Assembly: GCA_027315105.1 (NCBI GenBank)
Contig: DAHUYP010000089.1
Location: 46,890-110,889 of the forward strand
Reading direction: 5' to 3'
Source: Gammaproteobacteria bacterium
GTDB taxonomy: Bacteria > Pseudomonadota > Gammaproteobacteria > Steroidobacterales > Steroidobacteraceae
DNA: 64,000 nt
Position numbers and translations under genes: made by a program. Under the pieces are notes generated by a model. The model was not told the DNA's origin. It did not search any database and saw nothing but the letters and a program-made list of their open reading frames with translations. Below are positions 53,009 through 63,307 of the stretch, piece after piece. The stretch's first letter is position 1. The number at the start of each line of letters is the position of its first letter.

Positions 53009-53926
53009 GTCGGTGACGTTGGTCATGCGCGCCAGGATCGGGTAGTCCTCCTGCTCCTGTTCCTCTTCCGGTACCTGCTGCCCGAAATGAATGAGCTCCT
53101 CCAGCCGCGCCTTGGTGGTCAGGAACTCCGGGCTCACGAACTGCGCCACGCTGCGCGGCCGCGGCACCGGCACCTCGATCAGCTCCTGCACCTCGCCCGG
53201 GTGGGCCGAGAGCACCAGGATGCGATCGGCCAGGAAGATCGCCTCGTCCAGATCGTGGGTGATGAAGATGATGGTGATGTCGATCTTGCGCCAGATCTCG
53301 AGCAGATGGGCCTGCATGCGGCAGCGCGTCTGGGCGTCGAGCGCGCCGAAGGGCTCATCCATCAGCAGAATGCGCGGTTGATTCGCCAGTGCGCGCACGA
53401 TGGCCACGCGCTGCTTCATGCCGCCGGACAGCTGGTGCGGATAGGCGTCGGCGAACTTCTCCAGGCCGATCAGCTGCAGCCACTGCATCGATTCGCGCTC
53501 GGATTCGAGCTTGCCGTGACCGTTGACCTCGAGCCCGAACATCACGTTGTTCTTCACCGTCAGCCACGGAAACAGCGTGTATCCCTGAAACACCATGCCG
53601 CGATCGCTGCCCGGTCCGGTCACCGGCCGGCCTTGCAGCAGCACGTCGCCCGCGCTGTGTTCCTCGAGTCCCGCAAGAATGCGCGCCAGCGTCGACTTGC
53701 CGCAGCCCGAGGGTCCGACCACGCACAGGAACTCGCGCCGGTGGGTGCTGAAGTTGATGTCCTTCAGCGCCACCGTGGTCTTGCCCGGGGTCTCGAAATT
53801 CTTGTGCAGGTGGGAGACCGTGAGCATGACCTCGCGCGCCTTCAGGCTGTCGAAGCGCGTGCGCACCGCCGGGGACTGCTCGCGATACGACGGCAGCAGC
53901 GCTGCGGGGACGGCGATATCGTTCAT
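52997..53926 (-). CDS. ABC transporter ATP-binding protein (nitrate/sulfonate/taurine type)
   Basis: [54 protein letters not shown]. Confidence 0.93.
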   Translation of the reverse strand: MNDIAVPAALLPSYREQSPAVRTRFDSLKAREVMLTVSHLHKNFETPGKTTVALKDINFSTHRREFLCVVGPSGCGKSTLARILAGLEEHSAGDVLLQGRPVTGPGSDRGMVFQGYTLFPWLTVKNNVMFGLEVNGHGKLESERESMQWLQLIGLEKFADAYPHQLSGGMKQRVAIVRALANQPRILLMDEPFGALDAQTRCRMQAHLLEIWRKIDITIIFITHDLDEAIFLADRILVLSAHPGEVQELIEVPVPRPRSVAQFVSPEFLTTKARLEELIHFGQQVPEEEQEQEDYPILARMTNVTDNVE

Positions 53927-53990
53927 GGGCGGCCTCGTGCCGGCGCCGGATCGAGCCGGTGATCCGGCGGTTGTGCGCGCCGCGGATGAT

Positions 53991-54959
53991 TCATGCGGTC
54001 TTGGCCAGCGAGCGGTCCCACGGGAACAGCCGCCGCCCGAGCAGTGCCAGCAGCATGTCGATACCCAGTCCGATGATGCCGATCATGGCGATCGCGGCGT
54101 AGACGTTGGCGAAATGCTGGTAGCGCGCCTGCTGCGTGATGAACCAGGTGATCCCCGAGGTGGTGCCGATCAATTCGGCGACGATCAGGTAGGTCCAGGC
54201 CCAGCCGAGCAGGATGCGCTGATCGCGGTACAGGTCCGGCAGGATGCCCGGGATCACCACGCGCGTGAGCAGCTGCCGGCTGCGGGTGCCGAGCGTCAAT
54301 GCCGCCTCGAGCAGCGCCGGGTCGAGCTTGCGCGTGGTGTTGGCAATGATCAGCACCTGCTGGAAGAACGTGCCGATGACGATGATCGCGATCTTCGGAC
54401 CGTCGTAGATGCCGAGAATGGCCACCGCCAGCGCGCCGAATGCCGGCGCCGGCAGGTAGCGGAAGAATTCGACGAACGGCTCGCTCAGCCGTGCGATCGC
54501 CGCATAGGCGCCGCACAAGATGCCGAGCGGCACTCCGAACACCGATGAGATGACGAACCCCCAGAAGATGATCTGGATGCTGTGCCAGAGACTCTGGTGC
54601 AGCCATTGGCCGTCCTTGGTCGGCGGCGGCGTCTTGAAGGAGGTGTAGAAGGCCTTGAGCACCTCGCCCGGCGAAGGCAGATAGATCGGATTGGCCGCCA
54701 CGCCCTTGGGCGGCGCCCGGCCCTCGTGCCGGGCGTCGGCCACTTCGCTTTCGAAGGCGGCGCGCTCCATGTGTGCGCCCACGTCGAGGTAGCTCACGGA
54801 GCCGGGGTCGGTGATCAGGACCTGTGGATGCCAGACCACCGGCACGTAGCTGACGATGCCCCACAGCGCCAGCGGCAGCACGAACGATGCTATGCCGATC
54901 ACGAACCGGGCGTGCGGCGACAGCGGACGCAGTATGCGCAGCCATCTCGGTTTGCTCAC
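53991..54959 (-). CDS. ABC transporter permease (nitrate/sulfonate/taurine type)
   Basis: [28 protein letters not shown]...[21 protein letters not shown]...[18 protein letters not shown]. Confidence 0.93.
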   Translation of the reverse strand: MSKPRWLRILRPLSPHARFVIGIASFVLPLALWGIVSYVPVVWHPQVLITDPGSVSYLDVGAHMERAAFESEVADARHEGRAPPKGVAANPIYLPSPGEVLKAFYTSFKTPPPTKDGQWLHQSLWHSIQIIFWGFVISSVFGVPLGILCGAYAAIARLSEPFVEFFRYLPAPAFGALAVAILGIYDGPKIAIIVIGTFFQQVLIIANTTRKLDPALLEAALTLGTRSRQLLTRVVIPGILPDLYRDQRILLGWAWTYLIVAELIGTTSGITWFITQQARYQHFANVYAAIAMIGIIGLGIDMLLALLGRRLFPWDRSLAKTA

Positions 54960-54973
54960 CGCCGGACCCGTGT

Positions 54974-55957
54974 TCAGGGCTGTGCCGCAGTCAGCGACGG
55001 GTCGATGTAGCTGTCGATCTTCTGCGGCTGCTTGTACACCGCGTTGCGGACGTTGAACGCATCCGCGTTCTGCGTCGAACCATAGATGGATCCCAGGTCG
55101 GGCGCCTTGCGGAACAATTTCTTCGCGTCCTCGACGCCGATCAGATGCGTGCCGGCCAGCAGCCGCTGGTACTGCGCCGGCGTGAGGCCCACGCGCGCGG
55201 ACATGATCTGCACCGCATCGGCCTGCGTCTTCGGATCGTTGATGTAGCGCACGATGCGGTCCCAGACGCCGATGAGCTTGAGGTAATCGGCGCGATGCGA
55301 GGCCAGGCTCGCGGGGTTCACGGACAGCACGTCGTAGATGAGGCCCGGTGCCTCGGCCGAGGTGAAGATCGGATGCGCTCCCGGCAGCGCCTTCATCGCC
55401 AGGCCCGCGTTCGGCTGCCAGGCGGCGATCGCATCGACCTGACCGGAGGCGAGCACCTGGGGCGTCTCGTTGGTCTTGACGTTCACCAGCGTCACATCGC
55501 TCGCCTTCAGGCCCGCCTGCCCGAGGGCGTCGAGCAGCAGCAGGTGGTCCACCAGGCCGACCTCGACGCCGATTTTCCTGCCCAGCAGATCCCTCATGCT
55601 CTTGATGCCGGGCCGGGCGACGATCATGTCATTGCCGCTGGAATAGTCGGTGATCAGGACGATGACGTTGCGCGCGCCGCCCGCTCCCATCACCAGCGCA
55701 TCGGTGTTGGTCACCAGGTCGGCGTCGATCTGGCCGGCGGCGTAGGCGTCCATCGAGGCCGAGTAGTCGAACCAATCGAACTTCATGTCGAGCCCAGCCT
55801 GCGTGAGCCAGCCCTTGTCGATCGCAATCTGCCACGCCACCCAGCCCGGCCAATCGCTGTAGCCGATCCGCAGTGGCGGCGAGGCCGCCCGCGCCGCCAC
55901 GGCGGCCTGGCCGGCCATCAGCACCAGCAATACGATCAGGGTTGCTCGTCGCATCAT
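54974..55957 (-). CDS. ABC transporter substrate-binding protein (NMT1/TauA-like)
   Basis: Signal peptide then LRIGYSDWPGWVAWQIAIDKGWLTQAGLDMKFDWFDYSASMDAYAAGQIDA. Confidence 0.9.
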   Translation of the reverse strand: MMRRATLIVLLVLMAGQAAVAARAASPPLRIGYSDWPGWVAWQIAIDKGWLTQAGLDMKFDWFDYSASMDAYAAGQIDADLVTNTDALVMGAGGARNVIVLITDYSSGNDMIVARPGIKSMRDLLGRKIGVEVGLVDHLLLLDALGQAGLKASDVTLVNVKTNETPQVLASGQVDAIAAWQPNAGLAMKALPGAHPIFTSAEAPGLIYDVLSVNPASLASHRADYLKLIGVWDRIVRYINDPKTQADAVQIMSARVGLTPAQYQRLLAGTHLIGVEDAKKLFRKAPDLGSIYGSTQNADAFNVRNAVYKQPQKIDSYIDPSLTAAQP

Positions 55958-55988
55958 TCTGATTCCTCGGTCGTCGGTCTGGCGTTGT

Positions 55989-56018
55989 GTTATTACGATT
56001 TCCGCATCCGGTAATACC
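55989..56018. promoter_or_regulatory. Spaced dyad GTTATTAC-N14-GTAATACC between divergent transporter and catabolic operons
   Basis: 7 of 8 positions symmetric; lies 32 bp upstream of the SBP start. Confidence 0.55.
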
Positions 56019-56223
56019 AAGCCTCTGCAAACGCTATGCCTCGCATTGGGCCCGTTCCCGCCGCTCCAATGACCGGCAGTCGCACTGCTTTGGTGCCAGG
56101 GCAGCCGCGGCACGATCCGCGATGGTGCGAGAGCCGGGCTTTACGGACTCGGCGGCTTGCACTAGCTTGCACACCTGACCGAAGCGATGCTTCGAGCGTT
56201 CAATTCCGACCCGGTCCACCCAC

Positions 56224-56961
56224 ATGACTAGCACTGCGCCGCGCCCTTCACCCCCGGATATCTGGTCCGAAACCCTCAAACCGGGCGAACATTGGTCGGG
56301 AATCCTGCGGCGCGGCACCACCTTGCGCATGACCGCGCTGGAGGAGCGCGCCAATGTCGCGGCGCTGATGTACAACTATGAATCACTGCTCGAACGCTAC
56401 AACATGGCCGACACGCTCAAGGCGCAGCACACCGCCTATCTGACCTCCGGCTGCGTCTGCTATTCGGACATGGGGCGCATCCTGTGTTCGATCACCGACG
56501 ACGGCTGCGGCTGGCACGATACGATCGGCGGGCTGTCGGACGCGGCGCTGGTGGCGGCGAAGTACGGCCCGTCCCGCTTTCAGGAACAGCGCAACGACTT
56601 CCACAAGAATGGCCGCGACAGCATGCTCAACGAGTTGGGCAAGTACGGCCTGGGCAAGCGCGATCTGATCGCGAACATCAACTTCTTCAGCCGTGTGACG
56701 GTCGATGAGGGCGGCGCGCTGCATTTCGATCCGGATAATTGCGATGCCGGCGACTACGTGGAATTGCGCTTCGAGATGCACACGCTGCTGGTACTCTCGA
56801 GCTGCCCGCATCCCCTCGATCCGGCGAACAGCTATCGGCCGCGCGCGGTTGCGCTGCGCGCCCGGGTCTCCGGGCCGGCCCCGGCGCACGACCCCTGCCG
56901 CCGGCGCTGCGATGAGAATGCGCGCGGCTTTCGCAATACGGAGATGATGTTCCTCGCATGA
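56224..56961 (+). CDS. DUF1989 urea carboxylase-associated protein (carboxyguanidine deiminase subunit family)
   Basis: LKPGEHWSGILRRGTTLRMTALEERANVAALMYNY...DGCGWHDTIGG...LIANINFFSRV. Confidence 0.88.
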   Translation: MTSTAPRPSPPDIWSETLKPGEHWSGILRRGTTLRMTALEERANVAALMYNYESLLERYNMADTLKAQHTAYLTSGCVCYSDMGRILCSITDDGCGWHDTIGGLSDAALVAAKYGPSRFQEQRNDFHKNGRDSMLNELGKYGLGKRDLIANINFFSRVTVDEGGALHFDPDNCDAGDYVELRFEMHTLLVLSSCPHPLDPANSYRPRAVALRARVSGPAPAHDPCRRRCDENARGFRNTEMMFLA

Positions 56962-57623
56962 GCGCCCCATCGCCGAACAGCCCTGCCGGCGCCGGCCCGC
57001 TCGATCCGCGGCGGGCGATCTACGACCAGATCGTGCCGGCGGGCGAGCCGTGGATGGGCAGCGTGCTGCGAGGGCAGAGCCTGCGGATCGTCGACCTCGA
57101 GGGCAACCAGGCGGTCGACACGTTGTTCTACAACGCGCACGACACCGAAGAGCGTTACAGCGCGGTCGATACCATCCGCGCCCAGGGCAACATCTACCTC
57201 GGCTGCGGCACCGAGCTGCGCTCGAACCTGGGCACGCCGATGCTGACGATCACCGAGGACACCTGCGGCCGTCACGATACCCTCGGCGGCGCCTGCTCGG
57301 CCGAGAGCAACACCGTGCGATACGCGCTCGAGAAGCGTCACATGCACAGCTGCCGTGACAACTTTCTGCTGGCCCTGGCGCGCCACGACCGGGGGCTCAC
57401 GAAGCGCGATCTGCCGAGCAACATCAACTTCTTCATGAACGTACCGGTGACGCCCGAGGGTGGCCTGCGTTTTGCAGACGGTATTTCGGCCGCAGGACGC
57501 CACGTGCAGTTGCGCGCGCAGATGGATGTGCTGGTGCTGATCTCCAACTGCCCGCAGCTCAACAACCCCTGCAACGCCTACAATCCGACACCGATACGGA
57601 TCTTGACCTGGGCGGCGGGCTGA
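56958..57623 (+). CDS. DUF1989 urea carboxylase-associated protein (second paralog)
   Basis: VPAGEPWMGSVLRGQSLRIVDLEGNQAVDTLFYNAHDTEERYSA...EDTCGRHDTLGGACSAESN. Confidence 0.9.
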   Translation: MSAPSPNSPAGAGPLDPRRAIYDQIVPAGEPWMGSVLRGQSLRIVDLEGNQAVDTLFYNAHDTEERYSAVDTIRAQGNIYLGCGTELRSNLGTPMLTITEDTCGRHDTLGGACSAESNTVRYALEKRHMHSCRDNFLLALARHDRGLTKRDLPSNINFFMNVPVTPEGGLRFADGISAAGRHVQLRAQMDVLVLISNCPQLNNPCNAYNPTPIRILTWAAG

Positions 57624-57702
57624 ACATCCCGTCGGACCGCGGGACGACCCGCGGCTCCTGATACCTTGCCGGGACGGCCCGGCGCGCGCCCGAGGATACG
57701 GG

Positions 57703-60700
57703 ATGTTCGACAGAGTCCTGATTGCCAATCGCGGCGCCATCGCCTGCCGCATCCAGCGCACGCTGCGACGCCTGCAGGTCGGCTCGGTGGCCGTGTATTC
57801 CGAGGCCGATCGCGGCAGCCTGCACGTGCGCGATGCCGACCAGGCGGTGCTGATCGGCGGCGCGCCGGCGGCCGACAGCTATCTACGCGGCGATCGCATC
57901 ATCGAGGCCGCGCTCGCCACCGGGGCACGAGCCGTGCACCCCGGCTATGGCTTCCTGAGCGAGAACGCGGCCTTCGCCGAGGACTGCGAGCGCGCCGGCA
58001 TCGCCTTCGTCGGCCCGACCCCGGCACAGATGCGCGACTTCGGCTTGAAGCACACCGCCCGCGCGCTCGCCGCCGCGAACGCCCTGCCGCTGCTGCCCGG
58101 CTCGGCACTGCTGCAGGATCTGCCGCACGCGCAGCGTGAAGCCCGGCGCATCGGCTATCCGGTGATGCTCAAGAGTACTGCCGGCGGCGGCGGCATCGGC
58201 ATGCAGCATTGCGCCGGCGACGGCGAGCTCAGCGCCGCCTTCGACAGCGTGCGCCGCCTGGCCGGCAGCAATTTCAGCGACAGCGGCGTGTTCCTGGAGA
58301 AATACGTCGCACACGCACGCCACATCGAGGTGCAGATCTTCGGCGACGGCCGCGGGCGCGTGATCGCGCTCGGGGAGCGCGATTGCTCGGTGCAGCGCCG
58401 CAACCAGAAGGTCATCGAGGAGACGCCGGCGCCCGGGCTGAGCGCCGCGCTGCGCACCCAGCTGTGCGAGGCGGCGGTGAGGCTCGGCAAGGCCGTCGGC
58501 TACCGCTCGGCCGGCACGGTCGAGTTCATCGTCGATGCCGATCGGCTGGACACGCAGGGTCACGGCGCGTTCTATTTCCTCGAGGTCAACACACGGCTGC
58601 AGGTCGAGCACGGTGTGACCGAAGCGGTGACCGGTGTGGACCTGGTCGCGTGGATGCTGCAAGTGGCCGCCGGCGAGCCGCCGGACCTGGATGCCTACCA
58701 TCACGCGCCGCGCGGAGTCGCCATGCAGGCGCGCCTCTATGCCGAGGATCCGGCGCGCTCGTTCCGCCCGTCGAGCGGCCTGCTGACCGAGGTGAGGCTG
58801 CCGGACACGCTGCGGGTCGATACCTGGATCGAGACCGGCAGCGAGGTGCCGGCGTTCTACGATCCGATGCTCGCCAAGCTGATCGCGCACGCGCCGAACC
58901 GGGAGGCGGCGATCGCCCGGCTCGATGATGCGCTCGGCGCGAGCGCGGTTCACGGCATCGAGACCAACCTGGACTATCTGCGCAGCATCCTGCGGCAGCC
59001 GCAATTCCGCGCCGGCGCCCACGACACGCGTTTCCTGGGGTCGCTCGCCTACACCTCGGACAGCGCCGAGGTGCTGCAGCCCGGCACGCACACCACCGTG
59101 CAGGACTGGCCGGGACGCCTGCAGTTCTGGGACGTCGGCGTACCGCCGTCGGGACCGATGGATCCCCTGGCCTTCCGTCTCGCGAACCGGCTGCTCGGCA
59201 ACAGCGAGGACTGCGCGGCGCTGGAGCTGACGGTGACCGGACCGACGCTCAAATTCGCGCGCCACGCCCTCATCGCTCTGACCGGTGCGCCGATGCGCGC
59301 GCGGCTCGACGGCCGCCGGATCGAATTCTGGCAAGCCGTCGCCGTGCGCCCCGGCAGCGTGCTCGAGCTCGGCGCCATCGAAGGCGGCGTCGGGCAGCGC
59401 AGCTATCTGGCCGTGCGCGGCGGCTTCGACGTACCGCGATACATGGGCAGCAGAGCCACCTTCACGCTCGGTCAGTTCGGCGGTCACGCCGGACGCGCGC
59501 TGCGCAATGGCGATGTGCTGCGCATCGCCGGACACCGCACCGACGACACCGCAGCGCTGCTCGATTCGCCGCCGCCGGGAGCCGCGCCCCTGCCGCAGGC
59601 GCTGCGTCCCTGCTACGGACATGATTGGAGCATTGCGGTGCTCTACGGTCCGCACGGCGCGCCCGATTTCTTCACCGAGCGCGACATCGATGCGCTGTTC
59701 GAAACGCCCTGGCAGGTGCATTACAACTCGAGCCGCACCGGCGTGCGCCTGATCGGCCCGAGGCCCGAATGGGCACGGCATGACGGCGGCGAGGCCGGGC
59801 TGCATCCGTCCAACATCCACGACAACGCCTATGCGATCGGCGCGATCGATTTCACCGGCGACATGCCGGTGATCCTCGGCCCCGACGGCCCGAGCCTCGG
59901 CGGCTTCGTCTGCCCGGCGACGATCGCGCTCGCCGATCTATGGAAGATCGGACAGTTGCGGCCGGGCGATCGCATCCGTTTTCATGCCATCGGCGCGGAG
60001 CAGGCGCGCGCACTGCTGCTGGCGCAGGATGCGCAGGTCCTGTCGCTGCGCGAATCCGCGGCGACCGAACACGCCTCGGCCGCGGCGCCGTCGGCCGCCA
60101 GCGCGCGGGCGCGGCAGGCCATCCTGGATCGGCGTCCTGCGACCAGCGCGCGGCCGGCGGTTTGTTACCGGCAATCGGGCGAAGACAACGTGCTGATCGA
60201 GTATGGCGAGCCGACCCTGGATCTCGCCTTGCGCTTCCGGGTCCAGGCATTGCTCGACGCGCTGCAGGCCGATCCGCTGCCCGGCGTCATCGATCTGACG
60301 CCGGGCGTGCGCTCGCTGCAGGTTCATTTCGACTGCCGGCGCACGAGCCGCAGCCGGATCATGCAGGCGCTGCAGCGGCTCGAGGACTCGCTGCCGCCCA
60401 TCGACGACATCGAGGTCGCGAGCCGCATCGTGCACCTGCCGCTGTCCTGGGACGATCCGGCCACGCGGCTGGCGATCGAGCGCTACATGCAGTCGGTACG
60501 CGCCGATGCGCCCTGGTGCCCGAGCAATATCGAGTTCATCCGCCGCATCAATGGCCTCGACTCGATCGACGCCGTGCGTCGCATCGTGTTCGAGGCCAGC
60601 TATCTGGTGATGGGCCTGGGCGATGTCTATCTGGGCGCGCCGGTGGCCACGCCCCTCGACCCTCGCCATCGCCTGGTGACCACGAAATACAACCCCGCCC

Positions 60701-61398
60701 GCACCTGGACGCCGGAGAACGCGGTCGGCATCGGCGGCGCCTACCTGTGCGTCTACGGCATGGAGGGCCCGGGGGGCTATCAATTCGTCGGCCGTACCGT
60801 GCAGATGTGGAACCGTTACCGCCAGACGGCCGAGTTTCGCGACGGCAAGCGCTGGCTATTGCGCTTCTTCGACCAGCTGCGCTTTTATCCGGTGACGGCC
60901 GATGAGCTGCTGCGGCTGCGCGCGGATTTTCCCTATGGCAAGACCAGCCTGCGCATCGAGCCGTGCGTGCTGCGGCTGCGCGAGTACCGGCAGTTTCTGG
61001 CCGTCAACGCCGCGTCGATCGCGGCCTTCAAGGCGCGCCAGCAGGCCGCGTTCGATGCCGAGCGCGAGCGCTGGCGCCGCATGGGCCGCGACGACGAGCG
61101 CGGGGACGATGCGGCTGCCGATGACGGCGCGCTCGCCGGCGTGACGGCCGATGCGGTTCCCGCGGACTGCATCGCGATCAGTTCACCGGTGACCGGCAGC
61201 GTCTGGCAGCTCAATACGCGCGTCGGTGCGCAGATCGAGGCCGACGCCCCGCTGATCGTGATAGAGGCCATGAAGATGGAAATAGCCGTACAGGCCGAGC
61301 AATCGGGCACAGTGGTGGAACTGCGATGCCGGCGCGGCCAGGCCGTGGCCGCCGGCGAGACGCTGTTGGTCTTGCGTCCCGGGAGCGTGTCGGCATGA
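57703..61398 (+). CDS. Biotin-dependent urea/guanidine carboxylase
   Basis: Biotin carboxylase domain (VLIANRGAIACRI, FLEVNTRLQVEHGVTE), KipI/KipA-like carboxyltransferase region, biotinyl motif IEAMKMEI. Confidence 0.93.
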   Translation: MFDRVLIANRGAIACRIQRTLRRLQVGSVAVYSEADRGSLHVRDADQAVLIGGAPAADSYLRGDRIIEAALATGARAVHPGYGFLSENAAFAEDCERAGIAFVGPTPAQMRDFGLKHTARALAAANALPLLPGSALLQDLPHAQREARRIGYPVMLKSTAGGGGIGMQHCAGDGELSAAFDSVRRLAGSNFSDSGVFLEKYVAHARHIEVQIFGDGRGRVIALGERDCSVQRRNQKVIEETPAPGLSAALRTQLCEAAVRLGKAVGYRSAGTVEFIVDADRLDTQGHGAFYFLEVNTRLQVEHGVTEAVTGVDLVAWMLQVAAGEPPDLDAYHHAPRGVAMQARLYAEDPARSFRPSSGLLTEVRLPDTLRVDTWIETGSEVPAFYDPMLAKLIAHAPNREAAIARLDDALGASAVHGIETNLDYLRSILRQPQFRAGAHDTRFLGSLAYTSDSAEVLQPGTHTTVQDWPGRLQFWDVGVPPSGPMDPLAFRLANRLLGNSEDCAALELTVTGPTLKFARHALIALTGAPMRARLDGRRIEFWQAVAVRPGSVLELGAIEGGVGQRSYLAVRGGFDVPRYMGSRATFTLGQFGGHAGRALRNGDVLRIAGHRTDDTAALLDSPPPGAAPLPQALRPCYGHDWSIAVLYGPHGAPDFFTERDIDALFETPWQVHYNSSRTGVRLIGPRPEWARHDGGEAGLHPSNIHDNAYAIGAIDFTGDMPVILGPDGPSLGGFVCPATIALADLWKIGQLRPGDRIRFHAIGAEQARALLLAQDAQVLSLRESAATEHASAAAPSAASARARQAILDRRPATSARPAVCYRQSGEDNVLIEYGEPTLDLALRFRVQALLDALQADPLPGVIDLTPGVRSLQVHFDCRRTSRSRIMQALQRLEDSLPPIDDIEVASRIVHLPLSWDDPATRLAIERYMQSVRADAPWCPSNIEFIRRINGLDSIDAVRRIVFEASYLVMGLGDVYLGAPVATPLDPRHRLVTTKYNPARTWTPENAVGIGGAYLCVYGMEGPGGYQFVGRTVQMWNRYRQTAEFRDGKRWLLRFFDQLRFYPVTADELLRLRADFPYGKTSLRIEPCVLRLREYRQFLAVNAASIAAFKARQQAAFDAERERWRRMGRDDERGDDAAADDGALAGVTADAVPADCIAISSPVTGSVWQLNTRVGAQIEADAPLIVIEAMKMEIAVQAEQSGTVVELRCRRGQAVAAGETLLVLRPGSVSA

Positions 61399-63218
61399 CG
61401 GACGCGGTGCGCAACGAGGATCCCGGTCTGGCCATCAGCGGGCTCGGCGATGCCTACCGCCGGCGGCGGACCACCCCGGTGGAGGTCGTCAGCGCGCTGT
61501 TGGAGCGCATTGCCGCCAGCACCGGGCGCGGCATCTGGGTCTCGCTGCTGCCACAGCAACGCGTGCTCGAGCAGGCCCGGGCGCTGGGCGCGCGCGATCC
61601 GGCCTCGCTGCCGCTGTACGGGATCCCGTTCGCGATCAAGGACAACATCGACCTTGCCGATGTGCCCACCACCGCCGGCTGTCCTGAATTTGCGTATACG
61701 CCCGCACAATCGGCCCATGTGGTCGCCCGGCTGATCGAGGCCGGCGCGATACCCATCGGCAAGACCAACCTGGATCAATTCGCCACCGGACTGGTCGGCA
61801 CGCGCTCGCCCTACGGCGTCTGCCGCAACAGCTTCGATCCCGAGTACATCAGCGGCGGCTCGAGCTCCGGCTCCGCGGTCGCGGTGGCCATGGGACTGGT
61901 GAGTTTCGCGCTCGGCACCGATACCGCCGGCAGCGGCCGCGTTCCGGCCGCGTTCAACAATCTGATCGGCTTGAAACCGACCTGCGGCCGGCTGAGCTCG
62001 CGCGGCGTGGTGCCGGCCTGCCGCACGCTCGACACCCTGTCGCTGTTCACGCTCGATGCCGAGGATGCGGCGCTCGTCTGCAGCGTCGCTGCCGGTTTCG
62101 ATGTGGTCGAACCCTATTCACGGCGCCCCGGGGAGCCGCGCCGCCTGCCCGGTTTCGCGCACGGCCCGTTCCGCTTCGGCGTGCCGCGGCCCGAGCAGCT
62201 CGAATTCTTCGGCAACGGGGAGTATCGCCGCCTGTTCGGGCTTTGCGCGCAGCGCCTCGAGCGGCTCGGAGGCCGGCGCGTGCCGGTCGATTTCGAGCCG
62301 TTCCTCGAGACGGCGCGGCTGCTGTACGAAGGACCGTGGCTCGCCGAGCGCTACCTCGTGGTCGAGCCGCTGCTGCGCCGCGCTCCCGAGGCCCTGCACC
62401 CGGTCACGCGCCAGGTCATCGAGCGCGGCGCCGCGCCGACCGCGGCCCAGGCGTTTGCGGCGCAGTACCGCCTGCAGTCCCTGCGCCGCACGACCGAGCT
62501 GGTCTGGGACGATATCGACCTGCTGCTCACGCCCACCGCGGGCACGATATTTCGCATCGCCGAAGTCGAGGCCGATCCGGTGCGCCTCAACACGCAACTC
62601 GGCTTCTATACCAACTTCATGAACCTGCTCGACCTGGCCGGCGTCGCGGTGCCGGCCGGGTTCACCAGCGCCGGTCTGCCGTTCGGCGTGACGCTGGCCG
62701 GCCCGGCGTGGAGCGACTACGAGTTGCTGCGGCTGGCGGCCCGGCTGCAGCGCTCGGAACCCGCGCGCCTGGGCGCGCTGCCGCGCCCGCTCGGCGCAGC
62801 GCCGGCCTTCGACTGGGCCGCATACTCGGGCGGCATCCGGCTCGCAGTCTGCGGCGCCCACCTGACGGGCCTGCCGCTCAATCATCAGCTCACCGACCGC
62901 GGAGCGGTGCTCGAGGAGCGCACCACGACCGCACCGAGCTATCGCTTCTATGCCCTGCCGGGTGCCCCTGTGCGGCGCCCGGGCCTGGTGCGCGTGGCGC
63001 AGGACGGCGCGGCGATCGAAGTCGAAATCTGGTCCGTGCCCAGTGCGTCGTTCGGCAGCTTCGTGGCCGGCATCCCCGCGCCGCTCGCGATCGGCAAGCT
63101 GGCCCTGGCCGACGGCCGCGAGGTGAGCGGCTTTCTGTGCGAGGCGCACGCCGTGGCCGGCGCCGAGGACATCACCGCGTTCGGCAGCTGGCGCGCCTAC
63201 CTGGCGCATCGTCGATAG
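61395..63218 (+). CDS. atzF: Allophanate hydrolase
   Basis: Amidase signature GGSSSGSAVAVAMGLVSFALGTDTAGSGRVPAAFNNLIGLKPTCG plus C-terminal AtzF domain; ATGA overlap with carboxylase. Confidence 0.92.
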   Translation: MTDAVRNEDPGLAISGLGDAYRRRRTTPVEVVSALLERIAASTGRGIWVSLLPQQRVLEQARALGARDPASLPLYGIPFAIKDNIDLADVPTTAGCPEFAYTPAQSAHVVARLIEAGAIPIGKTNLDQFATGLVGTRSPYGVCRNSFDPEYISGGSSSGSAVAVAMGLVSFALGTDTAGSGRVPAAFNNLIGLKPTCGRLSSRGVVPACRTLDTLSLFTLDAEDAALVCSVAAGFDVVEPYSRRPGEPRRLPGFAHGPFRFGVPRPEQLEFFGNGEYRRLFGLCAQRLERLGGRRVPVDFEPFLETARLLYEGPWLAERYLVVEPLLRRAPEALHPVTRQVIERGAAPTAAQAFAAQYRLQSLRRTTELVWDDIDLLLTPTAGTIFRIAEVEADPVRLNTQLGFYTNFMNLLDLAGVAVPAGFTSAGLPFGVTLAGPAWSDYELLRLAARLQRSEPARLGALPRPLGAAPAFDWAAYSGGIRLAVCGAHLTGLPLNHQLTDRGAVLEERTTTAPSYRFYALPGAPVRRPGLVRVAQDGAAIEVEIWSVPSASFGSFVAGIPAPLAIGKLALADGREVSGFLCEAHAVAGAEDITAFGSWRAYLAHRR

Positions 63219-63307
63219 CCGCGGCGCCGCGCGGCCGGGCGTACGCACGACCTGCCAGGCCAAGGTGGCACGCCATCGGCGCGCGCAGCTCGCAGCTCGC
63301 GCGCTAC

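Noticed and set aside
55957-56224. Possible guanidine riboswitch in front of the DUF1989/carboxylase operon
   Set aside because: Looked for the ykkC core and for paired ACGR-loop hairpins by eye; found neither.
57883-59820. 645-aa ORF antisense to the carboxylase
   Set aside because: Antisense artefact of GC bias; no recognisable domain.
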